Shown piece by piece: positions 1-8,017 of a DNA stretch of 64,000 nucleotides (the stretch's first letter is position 1; every line of letters begins with the position of its first letter). The notes beneath the pieces were generated by a model. That model was not told the DNA's origin, did no database searches, and saw nothing but the letters and a program-made list of their open reading frames with translations. The stretch comes from Paenibacillus timonensis (GTDB lineage Bacteria > Bacillota > Bacilli > Paenibacillales > Paenibacillaceae): positions 62,001 through 126,000 of the forward strand of contig NZ_WNZY01000004.1 in NCBI RefSeq assembly GCF_009725205.1, read 5' to 3'. Position numbers and translations under genes: made by a program.

Positions 1-43
1 CTTCCCTATCGTTCAAGGTTATGTTCAGTAGTATATAACAAGA

Positions 44-67
44 AAGCAGCCTCCGGGGAGGCTGCTT
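44..67 (-). terminator. Rho-independent terminator of the FUSC gene
   Basis: An 11-bp perfect stem (44-54 with 57-67) lies just past the stop codon of the minus-strand exporter gene. It is followed on that strand by a T-rich stretch (TTTCTTGTT). Confidence 0.75.
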
Positions 68-74
68 CTCTTCG

Positions 75-998
75 TTACGATATTTTAAGCTCCACCTTCG
101 CTTGGAGACGTCCTCGCTCCTGAATCGGAAGCGGCAATCCCAGCTTCTGCAATTCGGCGTAGATCCAATCCGAATGATAAGCATAAACGATTTCGATGTT
201 ACGACGCAGCTCTTCACTATGGTAACCCGCCGTCGGCTCTTCAACCCGTTCGTTATCGCTGTCAGCCAGCAGCAGTCGATGCTCGTTAATCAATTGCTGA
301 AGGATGACCAGATGCTCATAGATATGCCGATAAGATTCAATCTCCTCGGCGATTTGATCCATCGATTCACTCAGGTCTCGCGTCAAATGGAACTCTTCTT
401 TGCACAGCTGATAATATTTCACTAAGCAATCCAGCTCTGCACGAAAGCTCTTTAGATCGACGGTTTCCCGGCAGGTTGCAATCTGCCCGAACAAATCGGC
501 CATCCGTTTGGCGACGGCTTTACGCGCTTTTTCCAGATCAGCTTCATGTTTAGGCGGAAAGACCACCAGATTGACGATGACGGCGACGGCAATCCCGATC
601 AGCGTGTCCGTAATCCGGTTAATGCCATAGAATATAGGACTTTCTCCCGGCTGGAGATTGAGCATGATGGCTAAAAATACGATACAACCGATGGATATCG
701 ATTTATTCCATTTTAACAGATTGCAAATATAAATCACGACGATGACCCCAATTGCGCAATATACCGCGTTTCCCGGTTCGATCATGGCGAAACCCGCACC
801 AACGATTGCCCCAACGAATGTACCCATCGTCCGGTGTTTCCCGGCCGTAAACGAGTTGGTGACCGAATTTTCCATTGAAATGATCGTTGCGATCGCGGCG
901 TAAAAAGGATACTCCAGGCGCATTAACGCGGCAATGATCACGCACAAACAGATGGCTAGGCCCGTCTTGAGATTGCGCAAACCGATCGTCCATTTCAA
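75..998 (-). CDS. Aromatic acid exporter / FUSC-family membrane protein
   Basis: The N-terminal half holds several hydrophobic membrane segments (about residues 8-140), including the stretch with GTFVGAIVGAG. The C-terminal half is soluble, charged and probably helical. This layout matches bacterial aromatic acid exporter family (DUF939/FUSC-like) proteins, which are thought to move aromatic or related compounds out across the membrane; the substrate here is unknown. The frame opens with a TTG at 1007, but the TTG at 998 lies 9 nt after GGGGG and is preferred (MKWTIGL). It is a monocistronic gene with its own terminator. Confidence 0.75.
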   Translation of the reverse strand: MKWTIGLRNLKTGLAICLCVIIAALMRLEYPFYAAIATIISMENSVTNSFTAGKHRTMGTFVGAIVGAGFAMIEPGNAVYCAIGVIVVIYICNLLKWNKSISIGCIVFLAIMLNLQPGESPIFYGINRITDTLIGIAVAVIVNLVVFPPKHEADLEKARKAVAKRMADLFGQIATCRETVDLKSFRAELDCLVKYYQLCKEEFHLTRDLSESMDQIAEEIESYRHIYEHLVILQQLINEHRLLLADSDNERVEEPTAGYHSEELRRNIEIVYAYHSDWIYAELQKLGLPLPIQERGRLQAKVELKIS

Positions 999-1159
999 CC
1001 TTATCAACCCCCAATTAAGCTCCGACCGTATTATATAGGAAGGGTTGATTTGACCTCAACCAATGAATGCTCATCGGAAGCTGGTTTTAGGGTATAATTT
1101 GAAATGTTTCATGAAAAATTCATAAAATTACATAGAACTTACAGTTGCCTTTTAGCGGC

Positions 1160-2359
1160 TTATGCTCCCCAAAGCAAATTCATGACATCGCGCCGCATAC
1201 TTAACGGGGCTTCCTGAGTAGGACGGCCCACCCGGACGAGCATCTGAATCGAGCCTCCGCCGGGGGCATAATCGCGATGGATGCCGTCGTACAAAGCCTT
1301 CATTTCCGGGTACTCTTCCAAGGATTGGCTTAACGGCTGGACGGCCAGGCCCAAGCGATGGGCTTCCAGGATCAATCGACTGTATGCCATACCGCTTAGA
1401 ACTTGGGCGGATCGGGTATTCTCGGATGCGACGATCATAGCGTAAACCGAGGTATGATCTACCGAAGTTTGAGTTGACTTGACGAAGGTATCGGCTGCAG
1501 CTTGGCCTACGTTGAGGGACGGAAATAACGTAACCATCCCTTGCATCAAATGTCGCATGAGGCCCTGAGTTCCTTGTCCCTCGACGGAAAATCCGTAACG
1601 GTATTTATTTTTCTCGCGTTCGTTGGCTCGAAAAATCAGCTCGGTTTCCTTCATCACCCGTCTTACGCTCGCCTCGATCTTAGCGGCTTGAATCGCGTAC
1701 TCGCCAAGCTTCTGAACGTTATCCTCATCCTGGTACACCGTAACCTGCACCCCGTAACCGTCACCGATTCCTTCAAGCGTTGCCTTGGCTTCGGAGGAAA
1801 GCTTGCCCGGTTCGTAAGCTCCCCGGTTCGTATCCGGCGAATACAGAAACGGATATAGCGGCTCGGTTCGCGATTCGGCTTGCGTCAAAGTGATGCGCGC
1901 CACCGGTTTCTTCTCCATGCTGGCCGTCAAATGCCGCTCGTCGTATTCTCCTTCCGGGAACAGCCGAATCTCCACATCATACCCCTCCTGCTGTCCGGCA
2001 ATGCGCACGTACTCCAGAAACGTCCCCTGAGTCACCATCATCTGCCGAGATAATGGATCCACCTCGGGGGTTAGGCGTGTTGAATCGGCATACAAATCCA
2101 ATACGTTCGAATCCGCAGGGTCAAGCCGAACTATCCATGGCTGCATGTTATGCCCGCTTGCCGCGAGCAGACCGCGCGCAACCAAGGAAATCCGCGGATC
2201 GTCTGCCTGTTGCGCGTATTCGGGTTGCCAAGGTTCAAGATATTTCGGTGATGCCCCAATCCCGCTGATCAGAAGCAGCGCGATAAACGCCACAACGATG
2301 AAAATGCCGGTGCCCGCTACGATCATCTTCACTCGACCTCTCCCTATTCTCAGCCTCAT
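1160..2359 (-). CDS. Acg-like nitroreductase-family FMN-binding protein, membrane anchored
   Basis: 399 residues. A hydrophobic segment at about residues 12-34 looks like an N-terminal anchor. The region with ARGLLAASGHNMQPW resembles the FMN-binding start of Acg-type nitroreductase-like proteins, which bind flavin but often lack classical nitroreductase activity and have been linked to stress or flavin storage. The gene overlaps the upstream TetR gene by 4 bp (ATGA) and has its own strong site (AAGGAG), so the two are translationally coupled and share the palindrome-controlled promoter at 3083-3110. The substrate cannot be read from sequence. Confidence 0.7.
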   Translation of the reverse strand: MRLRIGRGRVKMIVAGTGIFIVVAFIALLLISGIGASPKYLEPWQPEYAQQADDPRISLVARGLLAASGHNMQPWIVRLDPADSNVLDLYADSTRLTPEVDPLSRQMMVTQGTFLEYVRIAGQQEGYDVEIRLFPEGEYDERHLTASMEKKPVARITLTQAESRTEPLYPFLYSPDTNRGAYEPGKLSSEAKATLEGIGDGYGVQVTVYQDEDNVQKLGEYAIQAAKIEASVRRVMKETELIFRANEREKNKYRYGFSVEGQGTQGLMRHLMQGMVTLFPSLNVGQAAADTFVKSTQTSVDHTSVYAMIVASENTRSAQVLSGMAYSRLILEAHRLGLAVQPLSQSLEEYPEMKALYDGIHRDYAPGGGSIQMLVRVGRPTQEAPLSMRRDVMNLLWGA

Positions 2360-3024
2360 CGGTCACTCTCTCCTTGACCGGAGCGAATCGAACGAATCAG
2401 CAGATGATAAGCCTCCGCCACCAAATCCTCCGACGTCGTATTATAGTAGTTACGAATATAGTTTCCTTTCTTACCCGCAGTATTAAATACGCCAACGGTG
2501 CAGGCCCATAGAACGAGCGCGGTTTTCTCCGGATGGATATCGGATCGCACGGAGCCTTCCGCCATTCCTTTGTTCAAAATTCCGATCAAACGGCCCATGA
2601 CCTGTTCGCCGAGCTCGTAACACGCTTCCCGGGACGGGTCCGGAACGTCATTCTTAAAATCAAGCTCTCCGTTCTCGTATTCCATGATCGCGCGAAAATA
2701 GTCGGGATGCGTGAGGCTGAACCGATGTAATGTCAAGGCCATCTGCTTGAGTTCTCCAATGGCATCGGTACGGTCTTTTTTCTCCGTGTCGTCTCTCAAC
2801 ATTTGGAGCAGTTGTTTGTACCCTCGGGTCATGATTTCGAAATAGAGCTGTTCCTTACTGCTAAAGTAGATATATAGCGTCCTTTTGCTGAATTCTGCCG
2901 CTCTCGCGACATCGTCCATCGTTGCTAGATCGTACCCTTTTGCAAAAAACACCTTTTCCGCCGCCTCGATCATTTCCTGCCTGCGCAACTCGCGGGCTTT
3001 CTCTTTGCGCTCCTGGCTCCCCAA
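2356..3024 (-). CDS. TetR/AcrR family repressor
   Basis: About 222 residues. An N-terminal TetR helix-turn-helix (TMDDVARAAEFSKRTLYIYF, with the usual KGYDLA lead-in) is followed by a helical ligand domain. The open frame reaches an ATG at 3057, but the TTG at 3024 lies 6 nt after GGAGGG and is the better start; translation from 3057 would also begin almost at the transcript start. It is the first gene of a two-gene operon with the Acg-like flavoprotein. A perfect 11-bp inverted repeat directly downstream of its -10 box suggests autorepression. The inducer is unknown. Confidence 0.85.
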   Translation of the reverse strand: MGSQERKEKARELRRQEMIEAAEKVFFAKGYDLATMDDVARAAEFSKRTLYIYFSSKEQLYFEIMTRGYKQLLQMLRDDTEKKDRTDAIGELKQMALTLHRFSLTHPDYFRAIMEYENGELDFKNDVPDPSREACYELGEQVMGRLIGILNKGMAEGSVRSDIHPEKTALVLWACTVGVFNTAGKKGNYIRNYYNTTSEDLVAEAYHLLIRSIRSGQGESDR

Positions 3025-3057
3025 AGGATTCCCTCCATAAAATGTACTATAGTGCAT

Positions 3058-3082
3058 AAAAGTAAACTCGTAGTTTACTTTT
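3058..3082 (-). promoter_or_regulatory. TetR operator palindrome
   Basis: AAAAGTAAACT (3058-3068) and AGTTTACTTTT (3072-3082) form a perfect 11-bp inverted repeat with a 3-nt spacer. It abuts the -10 box of the tetR promoter and would cover the transcription start, the classic position for an autoregulating TetR repressor. Confidence 0.75.
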
Positions 3083-3110
3083 ATTATAGTTCCCTTTCAT
3101 TTCCTGTCAA
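3083..3110 (-). promoter_or_regulatory. Sigma-A promoter of the tetR-acg operon
   Basis: On the minus strand a consensus -35 TTGACA (3105-3110) and consensus -10 TATAAT (3083-3088) are separated by 16 nt. Transcription would start inside the adjacent palindrome at 3058-3082. Confidence 0.8.
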
Positions 3111-3151
3111 CCCTGGTTCAACCGTTCCCGAAGGCCCCGGTTTCAACGCAA

Positions 3152-3179
3152 ACAGCCCCCTTCAAAAGAAGGGGGCTGT
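3152..3179 (-). terminator. Terminator hairpin after the XRE gene
   Basis: A 12-bp stem (3152-3163 with 3168-3179) rich in C/G lies 15 bp past the stop codon of the XRE gene. The minus-strand tail is only moderately T-rich (TTTGCGTT). Confidence 0.65.
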
Positions 3180-3194
3180 AATTCTTGTTATGCG

Positions 3195-3983
3195 TTATCC
3201 GCGGAACATGGCAACGATCCATTCCGCCAGCGGTTTCCACATTTTTGGATATTCCTGGGCAATCAAAGTCTTCACCTGATCAGCGTGAATGCTGGCGAAG
3301 TCATCGTTTTGGATGGCCAGGGTATACGCGCCCCTGACGGCATCGCCGATGGCGATATGCCCGCTGGCATACCCCCCGATGGCAATCCTTGATGCAATAG
3401 CCAAGCCGCCGAATGCATAAACGCCTAAGGATAAACCGCCGAAAGCCAGTACGCCCACCGCAGCTCCGCCGGCAGCGACGAAGCCTGCCGCCAAAGCGCC
3501 CATAGCCAGGAGCAGGGCCAAGGCCAGCGCACCCAGGCTGATCAGACCCGCCGCCATCACTCCAAGGCTTATGCCGCCAAGCGCGAGGAGTCCTAACGAC
3601 ACGGCGCCAACGGCAATATTGCCGATCGCAATCACGCCTTTCGCGACGTAGAGGCCGCGTCCTATATTGATGTGAATAAGCGGAACGCCAAACCAGGTAA
3701 CCTTGCTTTTATATTCGTAATGATAACGATACGGAGCGGCGGAAGAAGAGGTTCCTTTTAGCAACTCCTGATTCTCCTCCGGCATATTCCGGACCAAATG
3801 ATCCATGCTAACCTGAAACAACTCGCATAAGGCAATCATTTTATCCGTTTCCGGGTACGATTGACCCGACTCCCACTTCGATACGGCTTGCCGCGATACG
3901 CCGATCGCTTCCGCCAGATTTTCCTGGGACATTCCTTTTTGTCTCCGATAGTTCTGCAGCTTTTCTGCAAAATCCATATTCAT
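3195..3983 (-). CDS. XRE-family regulator with Gly/Ala-rich hydrophobic repeat tail
   Basis: Start chosen at ATG 3983, 7 nt after GGAGG; the open frame extends to 4070. Residues 1-65 form an XRE helix-turn-helix (KGMSQENLAEAIGVSRQAVSKWE). After a linker, about 130 residues are built of short imperfect repeats of the type A-[IVL]-G-x-x-[AS]-x-G, such as GVIAIGNIAVG and GVLAFGGLSLGV. The tail lacks charged residues and could be membrane-associated or a packed beta structure. Proteins joining an HTH to such a tail occur in Bacillota, but their function is not known to me. Confidence 0.75.
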   Translation of the reverse strand: MNMDFAEKLQNYRRQKGMSQENLAEAIGVSRQAVSKWESGQSYPETDKMIALCELFQVSMDHLVRNMPEENQELLKGTSSSAAPYRYHYEYKSKVTWFGVPLIHINIGRGLYVAKGVIAIGNIAVGAVSLGLLALGGISLGVMAAGLISLGALALALLLAMGALAAGFVAAGGAAVGVLAFGGLSLGVYAFGGLAIASRIAIGGYASGHIAIGDAVRGAYTLAIQNDDFASIHADQVKTLIAQEYPKMWKPLAEWIVAMFRG

Positions 3984-4206
3984 CACCCCGCCTCCATCAT
4001 AGCCGCTCCTCCGTCCCCGAACCATCAAGCGAAGCTGGCAATCTGTCAACCCTAGGTTGCGATTGGCCAAATTTAAGGTTTATTGCTCGGGAAATGAACG
4101 GTTTCTCCCAGTATAAACCAGCCGGAAAAGGGGTTCCGTGATATTTTCAGCAGTGAATGGAAAGGAGGGGAAGGTATCCCGTAACCGCAAGGCAGCAAGC
4201 ATGAAG

Positions 4207-5250
4207 TCAACGTTTCGGCAACCGCCGGAACGCCAGCAGAATGAGCAGCAGCATGCCAATATAGCCAAACAACGGATACAGATACGTTAATAAGGAAGCA
4301 AAGCCGGCCTGACTAATCAAGAAGCAAGCAAGCAAAACGGCGAACAGGGTTGCGTTTTTGGGCACCTTGTAGAGGCTCTGCAGCTGCCGCGTGACCCCAA
4401 ATACGTTGCCGATCAGCGTCGTGAAGATTTCGCCGTAGATCACCAGCAAAAACAGTACGTGCAAAAACGGGCCCAGGTCGCGCACGATTTCGGCCATCGG
4501 AATGTCATAGCCGAGCATCTCGGGCATCCGGGAATTCAAGGCAAAATGGTAGACCAGCAACATCGCCCCAAGTCCGACGCCTCCCCAAATCCCTCCCCAT
4601 TTCAAGGTGCTCTCCTCCTGAACCTCGCTGCCTAGCGGAACCATCACCGCCTGAATAAAGGCAAAGTTCAAGGCAGCATAGACAAACGGACTAAGGACCC
4701 AGCGATACCCTTCCAACTGCTGCAGCTGCCAACCGTTCATCTCCAGAAGGCCCTCGGGTCGAATCGCCCGGAACGCAATCAAGCTCGTAAACAGAAGGAT
4801 CATCGGAACGACAAGCGCGTTCACGATGACGATGCCGTTCATTTCCTTGGTCATGACCAGGTAGCTTAAACCGATACTGATCACGATGCCTAGTTGATAG
4901 GGAAGCTGGAGCTGCTCGGCAAAAATCGAACCGGTGCCGGACAACATCACGGCGGTAACCCCAAGCAGGATCAGCAAAGTCATGAAATTGGCAACCTTCC
5001 CGAACAGGCGGCCAAACAAATGATCGTTGAATTCCTGGTACGAAAAGGCCTGGATTCGATGGGCGTATATCATCATTTTCGTACCCAGCCACATGAAGAG
5101 CAAAGTCGAAACGATGATGCCTGCGGCGCCAACCGGACCGTAAATCGTAAAAAACTGCATGATCGATTGTCCCGACGCAAACCCGGCGCCCACTACCGTA
5201 CCGATATAGGTCACGGCAATTTGAAATATTTTGACCCAGCGACCGTTCAT
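4207..5250 (-). CDS. YkvI-family multi-pass membrane transporter-like protein
   Basis: 347 residues with about ten predicted membrane segments. The N-terminal motif GTVVGAGFASGQSIMQFF is typical of the YkvI group, distant relatives of LeuT-fold/spore germination-type transporters. The substrate is unknown. The start ATG at 5250 follows GGAGG by 4 nt. It is monocistronic and divergent from the AraC gene at 5404; the 220 bp behind it up to the XRE gene hold no recognisable feature. Confidence 0.75.
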   Translation of the reverse strand: MNGRWVKIFQIAVTYIGTVVGAGFASGQSIMQFFTIYGPVGAAGIIVSTLLFMWLGTKMMIYAHRIQAFSYQEFNDHLFGRLFGKVANFMTLLILLGVTAVMLSGTGSIFAEQLQLPYQLGIVISIGLSYLVMTKEMNGIVIVNALVVPMILLFTSLIAFRAIRPEGLLEMNGWQLQQLEGYRWVLSPFVYAALNFAFIQAVMVPLGSEVQEESTLKWGGIWGGVGLGAMLLVYHFALNSRMPEMLGYDIPMAEIVRDLGPFLHVLFLLVIYGEIFTTLIGNVFGVTRQLQSLYKVPKNATLFAVLLACFLISQAGFASLLTYLYPLFGYIGMLLLILLAFRRLPKR

Positions 5251-5403
5251 ATATCCTCCATAATTGCCATTTTTTATATCTATCGTACTTTCATCCTATG
5301 TCCAAGCTCTTCCTTCTATTCTCGAAATAAAAAAGAGGATTCTCCGGCCGAAATGCAGTACATTTAGGAGGTAAAACCATCTCAACGACGCGGAGTGAGT
5401 CAC

Positions 5404-6231
5404 GTGAAATCGTTCTATCAAAACTGGAAACTGGATCCCGAGCTTCCGATGGATATCTATCAGAGCACCAACATCACGTTTTATCCCCATTTCCACGCCG
5501 AGATCGAGTTTATTTATGTCGCATCCGGCGAGATCCGGATCGGCGTTAACGAAGAAAGCCGCTTGCTCCGGCAAGGCGACATGGTGATTTGCGGCAGCAA
5601 CGACATCCACACTTTCGACAGCCGGGGATTGGCATCGGAAATCGTCATTCTCATCTGCAAGCCCGAATGGATCACGATGTCCAAGAGCTGGCCGGTCGAC
5701 TTTCGGTTCGCTTCCCCTTTTATTCCGGCGAACACCCCGGGTCTGGAGGCTGTAGACAAGCTGCTGGACGAGCTGATCCGGGAGAAAAACGAACGAGAAC
5801 CCGGCTCGTTGCTGCTGCTGAAGGCCGGGATATTAAAGCTGTGCGGCAGTTTGCAAAGATACGCGGGCACCTTGCCGATGGACCGTTCGACCAAGGAGAA
5901 AACCGAATCCCGCCGGGAACGGATGCAGCAAATTTTGTCCTATATCGAGGACCATTACCACGAGGAACTAAATGTTGCGTTCATGGCGGAGCATTTTGCT
6001 ATGGAACCTTCCCATTTCAGCCGGTCCTTCAAAGCCGCCATCGGCATGAACTTCAAAACTTACCTCAACACGGTACGGGTGTTAAGCGCCGAGCACCAGC
6101 TGTTGACCAGCGATCTCAGCATCATGGAAGTTGCCCTGGAGTGCGGCTTCAACAGCATTCGTACGTTTAACCGCGTATTCAAGGAGATTCGGGGCTGCAT
6201 CCCTTCCAGCCTGCGCCACTCGGATAGCTGA
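5404..6231 (+). CDS. AraC-family regulator with cupin sensor domain
   Basis: About 275 residues. The N-terminal half is a cupin-like sugar sensor (HFHAEIEFIYVASGEIRIGV, GDMVICGSNDIH). The C-terminal 100 residues carry the paired AraC helix-turn-helix (NVAFMAEHFAMEPSHFSRSFKAAIG and IMEVALECGFNSIRTFNRVFKE). The GTG at 5404 is preferred over the GTG at 5395 because GCGGAG lies 8 nt upstream. It precedes a Gfo/Idh-ThuA-Gfo/Idh group on the same strand and probably activates it in response to a carbohydrate. The 137 bp to the next gene contain no clear terminator. Confidence 0.85.
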   Translation: MKSFYQNWKLDPELPMDIYQSTNITFYPHFHAEIEFIYVASGEIRIGVNEESRLLRQGDMVICGSNDIHTFDSRGLASEIVILICKPEWITMSKSWPVDFRFASPFIPANTPGLEAVDKLLDELIREKNEREPGSLLLLKAGILKLCGSLQRYAGTLPMDRSTKEKTESRRERMQQILSYIEDHYHEELNVAFMAEHFAMEPSHFSRSFKAAIGMNFKTYLNTVRVLSAEHQLLTSDLSIMEVALECGFNSIRTFNRVFKEIRGCIPSSLRHSDS

Positions 6232-6368
6232 ACGAATTCCGCAAAAAGTGGGAAAACGCATATTTTGTCCAGGATTCCGCATAAACTGGCGAGAGAAATC
6301 GGGGGAATCTATTTATAATGATTCTTGAATAAAGAGCAATTCATCTACCCGCGAAACGGAGGAATTCG

Positions 6369-7529
6369 ATGAACCCGCTGCGTGTCGGAATGATCGGTTA
6401 CAAGTTTATGGGCAAAGCCCACAGCAACGCTTACCGGGCGCTGCCGATGTTTTTTCCCGGTGCCTTAAAACCGGAAATGGCCGTACTGTGCGGCCGTAAC
6501 GAGGAAGCGGTGCAGGAGGCCGCAAATCGCTTGGGGTGGCGCGAAATCGCCACGGATTGGCGTGAACTTGTTGCCAGGGACGATATCGACCTGATCGACA
6601 TCAATGCTCCCAGTGACGCTCATAAGGAAATCGCGCTGGCGGCGGCCCGGGCGGGTAAGCATATTTTTTGCGAAAAACCGTTAGCGCTTACATTAAAGGA
6701 TTCTCGCGAGATGCTGGCTGCTGCCGAAGCAGCCGGCGTCGCCCATATGGTCGGATTCAACTATCGCTTCTCCCCGGCGGTCAAGTTGGTCAAGGAGCTG
6801 GTGCAAAGCGGCCGGTTGGGTAAAATCTATCATTTCCGGGCCTGGTTCCTTCAGGACTGGATCCTCGATCCGTCCTTTCCGCTCGTTTGGCGGCTACAAA
6901 AGGACGTTGCGGGTTCGGGCTCGCACGGCGATTTAGGCGCGCATCTGATCGACCTGGCCCACTATTTGGTCGGAGACATCCGTGAGGTGATCGGCATGAG
7001 CGAGACGTTTATCAAGGAGCGGCCGCTGGCCGAGAACATGACGGGACTCAGCGCCAAGAGCAGCGCGAATGCACCGAAGGGGCCGGTCACGGTCGATGAC
7101 GCCACGCTGTTCCTGGCCCGGTTCGCGAACGGGGCGCTGGGCAGCTTTGAGGCGACGCGGTTTGCCGCTGGCCACCGCTCGACGAATGCGTTTGAAATCA
7201 ACGGCAGTCTGGGTAGCGTGAAATTCGACTTCGAGCGAATGAATGAGCTTGAGGTGTATTTCACCTCGGACGACGCCGATGTTCAGGGCTTCCGCCGCGT
7301 CCTTGCGACCGATCCGGCACATGCCTATGCCGAAGCGTGGTGGCCGCCGGGGCACACGATTGGATTCGAGCACACGTTTACGCACGAAATGCTCGAGCTG
7401 ACCACGGCGATCCGCGAAGGCCTCCAGCCGGTGCCAAGCTTCCGCGAAGGCGTACAATGCCAGGCGGTGCTGGAAGCGGTGGAGCGCTCGGTCGCGGAAC
7501 GGCGTTGGGTCGACATTTCGGAGATGTGA
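6369..7529 (+). CDS. Gfo/Idh/MocA-family NAD(P)-dependent sugar dehydrogenase
   Basis: 386 residues with an N-terminal Rossmann fold (VGMIGYKFMGKAHSNAY) and the family motif CEKPLALT near residue 100, whose Lys belongs to the catalytic site. A C-terminal alpha/beta domain has GSHGDLGAHLIDLAHYLVG. Such enzymes oxidise or epimerise sugars or inositols; the substrate is not determinable here. ATG follows GGAGG by 7 nt. It follows the AraC gene and shares its orientation with the ThuA and second Gfo/Idh genes, but 488 bp of repeats separate it from them. Confidence 0.88.
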   Translation: MNPLRVGMIGYKFMGKAHSNAYRALPMFFPGALKPEMAVLCGRNEEAVQEAANRLGWREIATDWRELVARDDIDLIDINAPSDAHKEIALAAARAGKHIFCEKPLALTLKDSREMLAAAEAAGVAHMVGFNYRFSPAVKLVKELVQSGRLGKIYHFRAWFLQDWILDPSFPLVWRLQKDVAGSGSHGDLGAHLIDLAHYLVGDIREVIGMSETFIKERPLAENMTGLSAKSSANAPKGPVTVDDATLFLARFANGALGSFEATRFAAGHRSTNAFEINGSLGSVKFDFERMNELEVYFTSDDADVQGFRRVLATDPAHAYAEAWWPPGHTIGFEHTFTHEMLELTTAIREGLQPVPSFREGVQCQAVLEAVERSVAERRWVDISEM

Positions 7530-7645
7530 GTCAGTTGGACCCCATGAGTCCGGAGCTTCAGCCTGCAAATGTGGCCCGACCCGGGAACGGGGCGGGGCGC
7601 GGGAGTGTGGCGTGGTGCCTGTTGCGGGAACGTGTGCGAGAGCGT

Positions 7646-7735
7646 GCGCGGGAGTGCGTGTGCGGGAGTACGGCGCGGGAGTCGGCGCGGGAGTCGGCGC
7701 GGGAGTGCGGCGCGGGAGTGCGGTACCGGAGTATG
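7646..7735 (+). repeat. GC-rich degenerate 12-13 bp tandem repeat
   Basis: Units of the form GGCGCGGGAGTC/G occur at 7672-7683, 7684-7695, 7696-7707 and 7709-7720, with more decayed units on both sides (for example TGCGCGGGAGTG and GCGGTACCGGAGT). The tract starts about 115 bp after the stop codon of the dehydrogenase and ends about 30 bp before repeat array A. The G-rich plus strand could form secondary structure. Open frames through it translate into low-complexity protein and are not accepted as genes. Confidence 0.7.
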
Positions 7736-7767
7736 GCACGGAAGTTCTACCCGGGGTGCGGCGCGCC

Positions 7768-7950
7768 TAACGGACCGTAGCGACCTTATTTGCACATTTC
7801 CCGGCTATTTCCCACTGTAACGGACTCCAAAGACCTTATTAGACTCTCATCGCTTACATTTAGCTGGTTTTATCCCAAATAAGGTCTCCTCGGTCCGTTA
7901 GATTTCGCAACTTCACTCACGCAGGTAAATAACGTCTCTGGTGTCCGTTA
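7768..7950. repeat. Intergenic repeat array A (two direct, two inverted copies)
   Basis: Four copies of a 24-bp element TAACGGAC-N6-GACCTTATTT: plus strand at 7768-7791 and 7818-7841, minus strand at 7877-7900 and 7927-7950. The two halves are conserved (one or two substitutions) while the central six bases differ in every copy. Starts within each pair are exactly 50 bp apart, so the array is a large dyad. It fills most of the gap between the first dehydrogenase and the ThuA gene and contains no gene. Confidence 0.85.
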
Positions 7951-8017
7951 GCAACTAGATGAGCTACTGAAATGTGTTCGGAGGAAACATACCTTAGAGG
8001 AGAGAAGGAAAGTCAAG

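Noticed and set aside
4080..4268. 62-codon minus-strand frame between the XRE and YkvI genes
   Set aside because: Overlaps the YkvI 3' end, has no ribosome site and no sensible composition.
6933..7739. 268-codon minus-strand frame through the dehydrogenase end and GC-rich tract
   Set aside because: It is antisense to a clear gene and translates into low-complexity Pro/Thr/Arg repeats caused by the tandem tract.
7337..7780. 147-codon plus-strand frame over the tandem tract
   Set aside because: Out of frame with the real dehydrogenase; its distal part is only repeat-encoded Arg/Glu/Ala/Cys low complexity, with no ribosome site.
7768..7950. CRISPR-like reading of the four spaced repeats
   Set aside because: Copies are in both orientations with degenerate ends, there are only four, and no cas genes are near.
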